From Flavobacterium phragmitis (GTDB taxonomy: Bacteria > Bacteroidota > Bacteroidia > Flavobacteriales > Flavobacteriaceae): a stretch of DNA of 64,000 bases. How positions within the stretch are numbered: position 1 is the first letter of the stretch; the number at the start of each line of letters is the position of its first letter. A program made the position numbers and the translations under genes. The notes beneath the pieces were generated by a model that made no database searches, was not told where the DNA came from, and saw only the letters and a list, made by a program, of their open reading frames with translations. Positions 36,720 to 46,126 of the stretch are shown here, piece after piece. Location: NCBI RefSeq assembly GCF_900112575.1, contig NZ_FOMH01000003.1:186001-250000 (forward strand), in the 5' to 3' direction.

Positions 36720-36959
36720 TTTTCTCAACGAACAACAATAGACGGATTGTTTTAAAAAAGAAAAAAAATATAACATAGAACCAAACTTATCACAAGAGTA
36801 ATTTCGGGATTTCGTAACCGTAATAAAATTATTAGATCAATATCTGCTTGAAATTTACAGAAAAAGTAGCCGCTAATTAATTTTGTAAAACCCGAATATC
36901 GACTTAAATAATATTAATAGGAATTAAGATTAAAGCTTATTCCAGTTTAAAGAAAAATT
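36720..36959 (+). promoter_or_regulatory. Long 5' leader of susC
   Basis: About 240 nt remain between the small ORF and the susC ATG. TTCGGG (36803) and CCCGAA (36891) can pair across about 80 nt. No terminator-like T-tract hairpin is seen. Regulatory RNA structure is possible but unproven. Confidence 0.35.
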
Positions 36960-39900
36960 ATGAAAAGGACTATATTTTTATTTTTGTTACTTGCAACTTG
37001 CCGAGTTGTATACGGACAAGATGTAGTTACAGTAAAAGGTACTGTAACGGACTCACAAGGGATGCCAATACCAAGTGCTACTATCTCTGAAAAAGGGACA
37101 CAAAACAGCACAATTTCCACAATGGATGGTATTTATCAAATTAAAGTTAAATCGAACGCAATATTAATATTCTCTTATCTAGGTACAAAAACAACTGAAG
37201 AGAAGGTTCGCAACAGATCCTCTATTAATATCAAATTACAGGAGGAAACTAACGATCTTAACGAAGTAGTTGTTATCGGGTATGGTACGAAATCTAAAAA
37301 AGATCTTACAGGTGCAATATCTTCCGTTAAAGGAGATGAGCTTGCAAAGGTACCAGTGCAAAACGTGGCAGAGGCTTTACAAGGACGTATTGCTGGTATG
37401 CAAGTAAGTATGCCGGATGGAACGCCAGGGTCTCAGCCTTCTATTACCATAAGAGGCGGCATGTCTATAACTCAAAGTAATGAACCTCTTTATGTTATTG
37501 ACGGAGTACCTCAAACTGGTGGATTAGGATTTTTGGACACGATGGATATTGAGACAATGGATGTTCTAAAAGATGCCTCATCGACTTCTATTTATGGTGC
37601 ACAAGGTGCAAACGGGGTAATCTTAGTAACTACTAAGAAAGCAAAAGCAGGTAAATTAACGCTTAGTTACGATTCTTATGGGGGAATAAAAATGGTAACT
37701 TCTGAAATTCCTGTAATGAATCCGTACGATTATGTTAAGTTGATGTATGAAACCAATCTTGGAACTGTACGATTTGATGCGTTTACTAATAATTACGGTA
37801 ATTATAACGAATTTGAAAGTCTTTATGCAAACCGAGCTGGTAAAAACTGGCAAAAAGAAGTATTTGGAAAACCAGTAGTAAATCAGTACCACAAAGTGAG
37901 CATTAGTGGTGGTGAGAATGATACAAAATATAATATGTTTTATTCCAAAAGTGATGATCAAGGTATTATGCAAGGGAGTGCGTCAACAAAAGACATTCTT
38001 AAGCTGGCCTTAAATCATACTATGGGTAAAAAGTTAACGCTTAATGCTATCATTAATTATTCTGATCAGAAAATAACAGGATTAGGTACTAATGAAGGAG
38101 GAAATGCCCGATTAAGCATGTTACAAACGTTACTTCAATACCGACCTGTAATTGGAAAATCAGGATCAGATGATGCACTGGAGGATTTAATTATTGACCC
38201 ATTAGACAATCCTGCTTCTCCTGTGTTTCAAAATCCACAGATTACAATTGATAATCAAAAAAGAGAATCTACTATACAGGCCTTAAATTCAAGCCTTCAA
38301 CTTCAATACAATTTTACCCCTAAAATTATTTACAGAGGTTTGGTAAGCTACACTACTTCAGGCACAACAAAGAAATATTTCAATGGTGCTGAGGGGATTC
38401 AGGCTATTAGATCTGGAGGACCAAACGGCGGAATTACCGACCTTAGCAGCTATCGATTTAACTACAACAATACGCTATCATACAATACTACATTCAAAAA
38501 AGCACACAAATTTGATGTTACGCTTGGACAAGAATACATTTACAATTATGCTGAATCACATTCCGTTAGTGCTTCTGCCTTCCCTGTTGTGAATATGGGG
38601 TGGGATAAATTAGAGTTAGGCACGATTCCAGGAATTCCAACATCGTATGCTGAAGATGATAAAATGTTGTCCTTTTTTGCCAGATCTAATTATTCTTTTA
38701 AAGACAAGTACTTACTTTCAGCAAGTATTAGAGCCGATGGTTCCTCTAAGTTCGGTTCACAGAACCGATGGGGTTACTTTCCTTCAATATCAGGAGCCTG
38801 GAGAGTCATCAACGAGGATTTCATGAAAGACTCCACTACTTTTTCTGATTTAAAACTTCGTTTAAGTTATGGTGAAGCTGGAAATAACAGAATAGCAAAT
38901 TACGCTGCATTAGGAATATATACTACAGGTTCTTATCCACTTAACAATCAAAGTGTAATTGCTGCTTTTCAAAATAACATTCCTAATCCGTCACTTAAAT
39001 GGGAAGCTACTAAATCTGCAAATATTGGTTTAGATTTAGGTTTTTTCAAACAAAGAATAGCGCTTACTACTGAACTATATGAAAACCGTTCTAAAGATTT
39101 ACTCTTTAACACGCGCCTAGCTGCCAGCTCAGGTTTTCAAAAACAATTCCAAAATATTGGATCAACATCAAGCAAAGGAATTGAATTTACACTAAATACA
39201 GTAAATGTTAGAAATCCTAACTTCATTTGGAACACAAGTTTTAACATAGCTTTCAACAAGACTAAAGTTCTTCGTTTGAGTGAAGGCGAAAACACAATGT
39301 TAACCAATAGCTATTCTACTATTAACGACTACATATTACAAGTAGGAAAACCTGTTGGTATTATGTATGGCTACGTTAATGATGGTTTATATCAGGTCAG
39401 CGATTTTGATTACAATGCAACAACTAATACTTATACTCTAAAATCAACTGTACCTGCAGATAACGTTGTAGTTCAGCCAGGATACATGAAATTCAAAGAT
39501 ATTAGCGGACCAAATGGAGTACCTGATGGCAAAATTACAGATTTAGACAGAGTTCCTATAGGAAATGCTAATCCTAAATTCTCTGGTGGTTTCAATAACA
39601 CATTTACATACAAAGGATTGGATTTAAGCATATTTCTAAACTTTACTGTGGGCAACGATATTTATAATGCAAACACCTTAAACAATTCCAGACTAAACCA
39701 GGATGTTTTAAATACATTAGAAATATTTGCAGACAGATGGACTACTATTAATGCAGCAGGACAACGAGTTACAAACCCTGATGAATTAGCTGCTTTAAAC
39801 GTTGGAAAAAAGAATCCATCTTATCTGGGTGGCAGTGGAGGTCGTTTGTACAGTGATATCATAGAGGATGGATCATTTTTACGTATCAATAATATAAGCT

Positions 39901-40112
39901 TGGGATATACATTGCCTAAAAAGTGGCTAAATGATACTAAAATTTCAAGAATGAGATTTTACTTTACTGCCTATAATTTATATGTATTTACCAAATATTC
40001 AGGCTATGATCCTGAAGTTAGTGTAATTAATAATTCTTTAACGCGAGGAGTTGATTTTAGTGCTTATCCAAGAGCTAAATCCTTTGTTACAGGTGTAAAT
40101 ATTTCACTATAA
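36960..40112 (+). CDS. susC: SusC/RagA-type TonB-dependent outer membrane transporter
   Basis: A 1050-residue outer-membrane importer of oligosaccharides that works with the SusD lipoprotein as a lidded pair. Signal peptide (MKRTIFLFLLLATCRVVYGQ), carboxypeptidase-D-like domain (about 25-95, VTVKGTVTDSQGMPIPSATI), the SusC linker EVVVIGYGT, plug domain (about 110-230; GRIAGMQVS, SITIRGGMS, PLYVIDGVPQ, GANGVILVTTKK), then a beta-barrel to the end (NISLGYTLPKKWL...). Length is typical for SusC. It is followed 20 bp later by susD. Energy comes from TonB-ExbBD, which is not in this window. Confidence 0.96.
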   Translation: MKRTIFLFLLLATCRVVYGQDVVTVKGTVTDSQGMPIPSATISEKGTQNSTISTMDGIYQIKVKSNAILIFSYLGTKTTEEKVRNRSSINIKLQEETNDLNEVVVIGYGTKSKKDLTGAISSVKGDELAKVPVQNVAEALQGRIAGMQVSMPDGTPGSQPSITIRGGMSITQSNEPLYVIDGVPQTGGLGFLDTMDIETMDVLKDASSTSIYGAQGANGVILVTTKKAKAGKLTLSYDSYGGIKMVTSEIPVMNPYDYVKLMYETNLGTVRFDAFTNNYGNYNEFESLYANRAGKNWQKEVFGKPVVNQYHKVSISGGENDTKYNMFYSKSDDQGIMQGSASTKDILKLALNHTMGKKLTLNAIINYSDQKITGLGTNEGGNARLSMLQTLLQYRPVIGKSGSDDALEDLIIDPLDNPASPVFQNPQITIDNQKRESTIQALNSSLQLQYNFTPKIIYRGLVSYTTSGTTKKYFNGAEGIQAIRSGGPNGGITDLSSYRFNYNNTLSYNTTFKKAHKFDVTLGQEYIYNYAESHSVSASAFPVVNMGWDKLELGTIPGIPTSYAEDDKMLSFFARSNYSFKDKYLLSASIRADGSSKFGSQNRWGYFPSISGAWRVINEDFMKDSTTFSDLKLRLSYGEAGNNRIANYAALGIYTTGSYPLNNQSVIAAFQNNIPNPSLKWEATKSANIGLDLGFFKQRIALTTELYENRSKDLLFNTRLAASSGFQKQFQNIGSTSSKGIEFTLNTVNVRNPNFIWNTSFNIAFNKTKVLRLSEGENTMLTNSYSTINDYILQVGKPVGIMYGYVNDGLYQVSDFDYNATTNTYTLKSTVPADNVVVQPGYMKFKDISGPNGVPDGKITDLDRVPIGNANPKFSGGFNNTFTYKGLDLSIFLNFTVGNDIYNANTLNNSRLNQDVLNTLEIFADRWTTINAAGQRVTNPDELAALNVGKKNPSYLGGSGGRLYSDIIEDGSFLRINNISLGYTLPKKWLNDTKISRMRFYFTAYNLYVFTKYSGYDPEVSVINNSLTRGVDFSAYPRAKSFVTGVNISL

Positions 40113-40132
40113 TTAATTTAAAGTCAGAACAA

Positions 40133-42016
40133 ATGAAAACGAAAATATTCTCTATAAAAGCAATAGTTGCACTTGGTTTAACTTGTCTTCTCCTTCCTCT
40201 TAGTTCTTGCGAAGATCAACTTGAGGTAACCCCCTATTCTTATTTCACATCTGCCAACTTTTTTTCTAATGTAGATGAGGCCAACATGGCAACCTTGGGT
40301 GTGTACGAAATAATGTCATCTCTGGAAACGTATGGATGGTATGTTCCGCAAGTATTTGATCTTGATACTGATATCGGCCAGGTATCTGGGCTATCTAATG
40401 ATGATTGGAGAACAATACCACATTATTTAGCACTTTCTCAAACTCCGTTTTTTTACACCTTATGGAGTAAATACTACGCAGGAATTGACAGAGCAAACGT
40501 TGTGATTGAAAAAATACCTCAAATGGATTTGTATACCAATGGTACACAAACTGAAAAAGACCAATTGAAGGCATACCTTGGTGAGGCTAAATTTTTACGT
40601 GGCTTTTATGCCTCAGAATTAGTGCGTCTATGGGGAGATGTTCCTTTTAAAACTAAAAGCTCACAAGCAGGAGACAATCTCAGAGGAGGACTTGTCAATC
40701 GTCAGGAAATATATTCGCAGATCGTAAAAGATATGAAAGAAGCATCTGAGTTATTACCCGCAACTCTGTCTTTGAACGAACGTGTAAACAAATGGACTGC
40801 TAAATCGATGCTTGCCCGCATAGCTTTGTTTGCGGGCGGGTATTCATTACAGCCAAATAAGCAAATGGAACGTCCATCTAACTATAAAGATTATTACATC
40901 TTAGCACAACAACAAATCAATGATGTTATGGCTGCAAATGTTTATAAGCTAAACAATAATTATGCTCAGGTATTTAAAAATCAATGTAAGCATATATTGG
41001 AACCTACCGAAAATATTTTTGAAGTTGCCTTTTTTAATCCTTCTGGTTTTAGAGAAAATGGATCTTGGGTCGGACATTGGAACGCTCCTACAACAGCCAA
41101 TGGGGTTTATGCCTCAACAGGAACCAGATATTTAACCGTAAGGCCTTTCTATGAAAGTTTTCAAAATAATGATCAAAGAAAAGATTTTGCTGTAGCACGA
41201 TATACTATCAATGCTGCGGGGGCACGAGTATACGGTTATGTTACAAGCGTTAGACAAGACGAACAATGGGCAGTAGGTAAATGGAGTCGCGAATACCAAA
41301 CAGGAAAAACAGAAGAAAGACAGTATACACATATTAACTATGTTGTTATGCGTTATTCAGACCTATTGTTACTCAGAGCTGAAGTAGAAAACGAACTTAA
41401 TGGAGGTCCTAATGCTATTGCATTGGAGGCTATTAACCAAGTAAGAAGAAGAGCTTATGGATTAGATAATACTGGTAGCGGGATAGCACTAACCATTACA
41501 AATGCAGGTACTGGTTACACTACTAATCCAACTTTAACAATTACTGGCGGTGGTGGTGATTATGCAAATGCCGTAATAACAGCACGCAATACAGATAATA
41601 GCCTAAAGACCATCGTTATTAACAATGTTGGTCAGGGTTATACCTCAGTCCCAACAGTTTCTATTACAGGGGGTGGTGGAGCCAATGCAGTGATAACAGC
41701 ATCTCTAATTCCTAAACCTGCAACCAGTCAAATTTATGTTCCTACCGGTTTAAGTCAAAATGCCTTTTTAGATCTTATTATCGATGAGCGTGCAAAAGAG
41801 CTTTGTTTTGAAGGAATGCGCCGTTCAGATTTGATTAGATGGAATAAACTTGGTACTAAAATCGCAGAAACATCCACTAAAGTACTAGCTATCCGTAGCA
41901 ATTATTTTTATCCGTCTGCAACTAATTTTATTCCAAACCAACATGAGCTATATCCTTTCCCACAAAATGAAACGGATGTAAACAAAAATATTACACGCCA
42001 GAATCCTGGATATTAA
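40133..42016 (+). CDS. susD: SusD/RagB-type glycan-binding lipoprotein with inserted Gly-rich repeats
   Basis: A 627-residue surface lipoprotein that caps SusC and binds the glycan. Lipobox PLSSC (Cys26). SusD regions are clear: AKFLRGFYASELVRLWGDVPF, NKWTAKSMLARIALFAGGY, and the C-terminal IIDERAKELCFEGMRRSDLIRW. Between NQVRRRAYG and that C-terminal part, residues about 452-526 form two tandem repeats (each with GYT..PT..ITGGGG and then NAVITA). Ordinary SusD proteins have only a short loop there. The extra module may be a binding or exposure domain (inference). A terminator follows. Confidence 0.93.
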   Translation: MKTKIFSIKAIVALGLTCLLLPLSSCEDQLEVTPYSYFTSANFFSNVDEANMATLGVYEIMSSLETYGWYVPQVFDLDTDIGQVSGLSNDDWRTIPHYLALSQTPFFYTLWSKYYAGIDRANVVIEKIPQMDLYTNGTQTEKDQLKAYLGEAKFLRGFYASELVRLWGDVPFKTKSSQAGDNLRGGLVNRQEIYSQIVKDMKEASELLPATLSLNERVNKWTAKSMLARIALFAGGYSLQPNKQMERPSNYKDYYILAQQQINDVMAANVYKLNNNYAQVFKNQCKHILEPTENIFEVAFFNPSGFRENGSWVGHWNAPTTANGVYASTGTRYLTVRPFYESFQNNDQRKDFAVARYTINAAGARVYGYVTSVRQDEQWAVGKWSREYQTGKTEERQYTHINYVVMRYSDLLLLRAEVENELNGGPNAIALEAINQVRRRAYGLDNTGSGIALTITNAGTGYTTNPTLTITGGGGDYANAVITARNTDNSLKTIVINNVGQGYTSVPTVSITGGGGANAVITASLIPKPATSQIYVPTGLSQNAFLDLIIDERAKELCFEGMRRSDLIRWNKLGTKIAETSTKVLAIRSNYFYPSATNFIPNQHELYPFPQNETDVNKNITRQNPGY

Positions 42017-42041
42017 TTTTCACACTGTTGAGCAATAATTA

Positions 42042-42072
42042 ATGCAGAACTTTTCGGTTCTGCATTTTTTTT
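42042..42072 (+). terminator. Terminator of the susCD transcript
   Basis: ATGCAGAAC / GTTCTGCAT stem with T tract, 25 nt after the susD stop. Confidence 0.85.
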
Positions 42073-42117
42073 TCATCTATGAATAAAAACCTACATATTC
42101 TTAAAGTTTGAATGAAT

Positions 42118-42185
42118 TTTAATCAAAATTGATAGATTTTAGGTTAAAATCTAATTTATAATGGGCTTTAAAATCTTTATTTAGC
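42118..42185 (+). promoter_or_regulatory. Candidate HTCS operator upstream of the ROK kinase gene (weaker copy)
   Basis: TTTAATCAAAATTGATAG (42118-42135) matches the distal susC element at 15 of 18. A degenerate second element, TTAGGTTAAAATCTAATT (42139-42156), lies at a 21-bp period. After 21 nt a weak -7 candidate TATTTAGC (42178) follows. Weaker than the other three sites. Confidence 0.4.
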
Positions 42186-42263
42186 CATAACAAATCCAAC
42201 TGAGATGCTCAATTAAAAGAAAAAAATAAAATAGCATAAAAAACTTAAGTAAACCCTTGTATT

Positions 42264-43232
42264 ATGATTACCACATTAAATAACACACAAATACCACAAT
42301 CATACGCGATCGGAATCGATGTTGGAGGCACCGCTCTAAAGTGCGGAGTTGTTAACGAATTTGGAGAAGTACTTTTTTCTTATTTAGTCTCACTTAAAGG
42401 CGCAAAAACAGAGCAGGAAATTATACTCTTAATTGCCAATCTTATTCAACAATGTACAGAACGATTAAACGAATCTATTCTTGGCATCGGAATTGGTTTT
42501 CCTGGAGTAATTGAAGAAAATGTAATTATTGGTGGTGCAGATAATCTTCCTGGATTTGTTCAGTTTCCGTTGGGTAAAGTTATAAGCGAATTAACAGACC
42601 TTCCCATAATTATAGATAATGATGCTAATTTAATGGGGCTCGGCGAATTGAGCTATGGAGCAGCAAAATATTCCAGCGATGCTGTATTTCTGACTGTTGG
42701 TACAGGGATAGGTGGTGCAATCTTGATTGATCATCGCTTGTATAGCGGTTTTAAAAATCACGGTGCAGAATTGGGTCATATTGTTATCGAACATGGTGGT
42801 TTAAAGTGCTCATGTGGAGGTCGGGGTTGCTTAGAAGCTTATGCTTCAATAACTGCTCTTTTAGAATTTTATAAAAAGGAAAGCGGAAATTCTTCCAATG
42901 AAATAGATGGTAAATACCTTATAGAAAAATACCATGCCGGCGAACCTAATGCTGTAAAAGCGCTGGAACGTCATTTTGATTATTTAGCCTCAGGCATCAT
43001 TAGTTTTATAAACATTTTTAGTCCGCAAAAAGTTGTTATAGGCGGCGGAATTAGTGAATCCGGCCCATTTTACATTAATGAGTTAATTAAAAGAATAGAT
43101 GAATTGGTAATTCCGATAACCGCAAAACATACTGAAATTGTAGCGGCCAATCTAGGCAATAAAGCCGGTATTTTGGGATGTGCCGCACGTGTCTTTCAAA
43201 ATTTCAAATCAATTGAATATGAAACGAAATAA
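42264..43232 (+). CDS. ROK family sugar kinase
   Basis: A 322-residue ROK kinase without an HTH, so it is an enzyme rather than a repressor. ATP-binding motifs: GIDVGGTALKCGVV (about residue 19) and VGTGIGGAILID; the ROK zinc site reads HGGLKCSCGGRGCLEAYAS (His and three Cys, about residues 175-193). It likely phosphorylates glucose, glucosamine or N-acetylglucosamine. In a uronate-hexosamine PUL, a hexosamine is most probable. Its last 14 bases overlap the start of the MFS gene, indicating translational coupling. Confidence 0.9.
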   Translation: MITTLNNTQIPQSYAIGIDVGGTALKCGVVNEFGEVLFSYLVSLKGAKTEQEIILLIANLIQQCTERLNESILGIGIGFPGVIEENVIIGGADNLPGFVQFPLGKVISELTDLPIIIDNDANLMGLGELSYGAAKYSSDAVFLTVGTGIGGAILIDHRLYSGFKNHGAELGHIVIEHGGLKCSCGGRGCLEAYASITALLEFYKKESGNSSNEIDGKYLIEKYHAGEPNAVKALERHFDYLASGIISFINIFSPQKVVIGGGISESGPFYINELIKRIDELVIPITAKHTEIVAANLGNKAGILGCAARVFQNFKSIEYETK

Positions 43233-44472
43233 TTTTTTAGTCTGTGTTATTTTGGTAATCTGGTTTGTCATATCGTTTGTCACCAATATTTTAGGGCCTT
43301 TAATGCCATTGATTATTGAAACTTATAAGCTTAGCCTGACAATGGCCGCTTTTTTACCCTTTTCATTTTTCTTAGCCTACGGAATCATGTCAATCCCGGC
43401 TGGAATAATGATTGAAAAAATAGGCGAAAAAAAATCAATGTTGATAGCCTTTTCCTTAAACTTGATTGGTGCATTATCATTTGCATTTCACCCCACTTAT
43501 ACCATAGCTCTTAGCTCTTTATTTGTCATTGGTATCGGAATGGCCATGTTGCAGGTTATCATTAATCCGTTGATGCGTACAGCTGGTGGAGAGGAAAATT
43601 TTGCTTTTTATTCTGTTATGGCCCAAATGATTTTTGGTTTGGCCTCATTCGTAAGTCCGTTTGTTTTTAGCTATATGATTAAATCTTTAAATGGAGGAAT
43701 CGCAAATATAATAACCGATAATTTGCGAGATTTAGTAGGAAATAATGCTTATTGGACTTCTTTGTATTGGCTTTTCAGTCTAATTTTTGTTATAATGGTT
43801 ATTTTACTAACAATCATTAAAATACCCGTTGTCAAACTTAATGATGATGAAAAGTCGGGAACTTTTAAGACCTATCTCAATCTTTTAAAACAAAAAGAAG
43901 TGTGGCTTTTTTTCTTAGGAATTGTAGCTTATGTAGGTACAGAACAATCTCTGGCCAATTGGATGTCGGAATTTTTACGCGCTTACCACAATGTAGACCC
44001 AAGCACAGTTGGAGCTAACACGATTGCGCTTTTTTGGGGATTAATGACAGTGGGATGCCTTCTTGGATTACTTATCTTAAAAATATGGGATTCAAAAAAG
44101 GTATTAAAATCAGCTTGTATTCTCTCTGTTTTAATACTATTCGTCGCTTTATTTGGAAATACACAAATGGCATTATGGGCATTTCCTGCAGCTGGTTTTA
44201 CTATTTCGGTAATGTTCTCTATTATCTTTTCTTTGGCACTTAATTCAGTTACCAAAAATCATGGCTCTTTTTCAGGTATTTTATGTTCTGGTATTTTTGG
44301 AGGAGCATTGGTTCCTTTAATTGTAGGCAACCTTGGAGATTTTATAGGCTTAAAATATGCTTTACTATTCCTTTTCCTAACGCTCGGTTATATCTTATTT
44401 CTTTCTTTTACTGCCCAGCCAATTGTGGCAAATAAAACGATAAAATTAAAAGATTTATTTAAAACATTATAA
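43219..44472 (+). CDS. MFS sugar transporter
   Basis: A 417-residue inner-membrane transporter with 12 predicted helices in two halves. The start MKRNNFLVCVILVIWFVIS at ATG 43219 is preferred over a GTG 39 nt upstream because it removes a non-hydrophobic N-tail and gives a 14-nt overlap with the ROK gene. The segment GIMIEKIGEKKSMLIAF between TM2 and TM3 is the MFS motif A region. It resembles FucP/GlcP-type sugar:H+ symporters. It probably brings monosaccharide or uronate products from the periplasm for the ROK kinase. Confidence 0.9.
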   Translation: MKRNNFLVCVILVIWFVISFVTNILGPLMPLIIETYKLSLTMAAFLPFSFFLAYGIMSIPAGIMIEKIGEKKSMLIAFSLNLIGALSFAFHPTYTIALSSLFVIGIGMAMLQVIINPLMRTAGGEENFAFYSVMAQMIFGLASFVSPFVFSYMIKSLNGGIANIITDNLRDLVGNNAYWTSLYWLFSLIFVIMVILLTIIKIPVVKLNDDEKSGTFKTYLNLLKQKEVWLFFLGIVAYVGTEQSLANWMSEFLRAYHNVDPSTVGANTIALFWGLMTVGCLLGLLILKIWDSKKVLKSACILSVLILFVALFGNTQMALWAFPAAGFTISVMFSIIFSLALNSVTKNHGSFSGILCSGIFGGALVPLIVGNLGDFIGLKYALLFLFLTLGYILFLSFTAQPIVANKTIKLKDLFKTL

Positions 44473-44552
44473 AATATAGCCAATCTTAAAATACCCTTAT
44501 CCATTAAGCAAAACAGACTTATTCCCAGTTATCATCTACTATAAGCATTGAT

Positions 44553-44619
44553 TTTGGTTAATTTTAATATCATTTTAAACAAATTTAAAACACAAAGAAT
44601 CCATAGATAACTAAATTCG
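44553..44619 (+). promoter_or_regulatory. Candidate HTCS operator and promoter of the sulfatase gene
   Basis: TTTGGTTAATTTTAATAT (44553-44570) and TTTAAACAAATTTAAAAC (44574-44591) are spaced by a 21-bp period. TAAATTCG (44612) follows 20 nt after the second element, exactly as at susC. The ATG is 60 nt beyond. Confidence 0.6.
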
Positions 44620-44679
44620 TCTTTTGTTAAAAAGAGTTATCACAGCAAAAAAAATCTGCTACATCAAATTAGATATATT

Positions 44680-46065
44680 ATGCTACTTAAAAAAAACATA
44701 TTAACAATCTGTTTATTGACGTTACTGAATGTTCCATTTACAAGCAGTGCACAGACAACTGCAAAACCGAATATTCTAATCATAATGACAGATCAGCAAA
44801 CTGCTGATGCTATGAGCATTGCCGGCAATAAAGATTTACATACACCGGCAATGGATCGCTTAGCGAAAAACGGAGTTCGATTTACAAGAGCCTACTGTGC
44901 ACAGCCATTATGCTCACCGTCACGCACATCTTTAATGAGTGGAAAAATGCCCTATGAAACCGGTTTTATAGGGAATTCGCCAGAAAAAGATGGTCAATGG
45001 CCGGAAGATCTCTTAATGATGGGTAAAATTTTTCAAAACGGAGGTTATAAAACAGGCTATGTTGGAAAATGGCATTTACCTGTACCTACTACCAAGAAAA
45101 GTCAACACGGTTTTGAATTTATCGAAAACACCAATTTTCTAGATTATAATGATGCCGCGACACCTTCGTTTTGTGCACGCTTTATCAAAGAGAATAAGGA
45201 CATTCCTTTTTTACTGGTAGCTTCTTTTTTGAATCCGCATGATATTTGCGAATGGGCTCGTGACGAGGATTTAAAAATGGATGTTTTAAAAGATGCGCCA
45301 CCACCTGATCAATGTCCTGCCCTTCCTGCTAACTGGGAGATTCCTCTTAATGAACCTAAAATTGTTCGAGATCAGCAAAAAACAGTAGGACTGCGCACCT
45401 ACCCTTCTGTAAATTACACCCCTGAAAAATGGCGTCAATACCGTTGGGCCTATAACCGTCTGATTGAAAAAGTAGATGTATATATCGAAATGGTAATGGC
45501 ATCGCTTAAAAAATATGGCGTAGAAAAAAATACCCTCATTATTTTTACAGCAGATCATGGCGATGGTTATGCAGGTCATAGCTGGAACCAAAAACAAATT
45601 CTATACGAAGAAGCTGCAAAAATTCCTTTTATCATCTCAAAATTAGACGGATCTATTCCTGCCCGAACTGATGATATGTTAGTTTGTAATGGTATCGACC
45701 TTATTCCTACTATATGTGGATTTACTGGCGTAAAAAAGCCTGAAGCTTTAAAAGGAATTGACCTGAGTAAAAAAATAACTAATCCATCGCAAATACTACG
45801 TGACACCTTGGTTATTGAAACTGATTTTGCCGATAATGAAGACCTTTTAGGTATCAGCGGGCGTTCTGTAATTACCAAAGATTTCAAATATATAGTTTAC
45901 AACAAAGGTGTTATTAAAGAACAGCTTTTTGATTTGAGTAAGGATCCTGGTGAAATAACCAATCTTGCGGTAGACAAAACATATAAAAAGAAGCTCATTA
46001 GTATGCGCAATTATTTAAAAAAATGGTGTAAAACGAACGGCGATAATTTTACAGCTGAGCTATGA
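44680..46065 (+). CDS. Family S1 (arylsulfatase-type) sulfatase
   Basis: A 461-residue formylglycine sulfatase. Signal peptide (MLLKKNILTICLLTLLNVPFTSS) implies periplasmic or outer-membrane action. Metal/active-site motifs: NILIIMTDQQTAD (Asp pair), the sulfatase signature CSPSRTSLMSG (Cys78, to be oxidised to formylglycine), GKWHLP and FTADHGDGYAGH. It removes sulfate esters from the polysaccharide or its oligosaccharides. In heparan sulfate loci this position holds a glucosamine-6-sulfatase; the exact regiochemistry is not readable here. It is in a likely operon with the two lyases below (61-bp gap). No formylglycine-generating enzyme is encoded in the window. Confidence 0.92.
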   Translation: MLLKKNILTICLLTLLNVPFTSSAQTTAKPNILIIMTDQQTADAMSIAGNKDLHTPAMDRLAKNGVRFTRAYCAQPLCSPSRTSLMSGKMPYETGFIGNSPEKDGQWPEDLLMMGKIFQNGGYKTGYVGKWHLPVPTTKKSQHGFEFIENTNFLDYNDAATPSFCARFIKENKDIPFLLVASFLNPHDICEWARDEDLKMDVLKDAPPPDQCPALPANWEIPLNEPKIVRDQQKTVGLRTYPSVNYTPEKWRQYRWAYNRLIEKVDVYIEMVMASLKKYGVEKNTLIIFTADHGDGYAGHSWNQKQILYEEAAKIPFIISKLDGSIPARTDDMLVCNGIDLIPTICGFTGVKKPEALKGIDLSKKITNPSQILRDTLVIETDFADNEDLLGISGRSVITKDFKYIVYNKGVIKEQLFDLSKDPGEITNLAVDKTYKKKLISMRNYLKKWCKTNGDNFTAEL

Positions 46066-46126
46066 TCACAAGATATTCTCTTTAATCTTCTTGTTTATCA
46101 GGAAAATCAAAATAACAAACAAAGTA

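Noticed and set aside
42264..43232. ROK protein as a transcriptional repressor
   Set aside because: No N-terminal HTH; the sequence starts directly at the kinase ATP-binding domain.
46091..46126. TTG start extension of the first PL15-like lyase
   Set aside because: It would put a charged tail before the signal peptide; ATG 46127 restores it.
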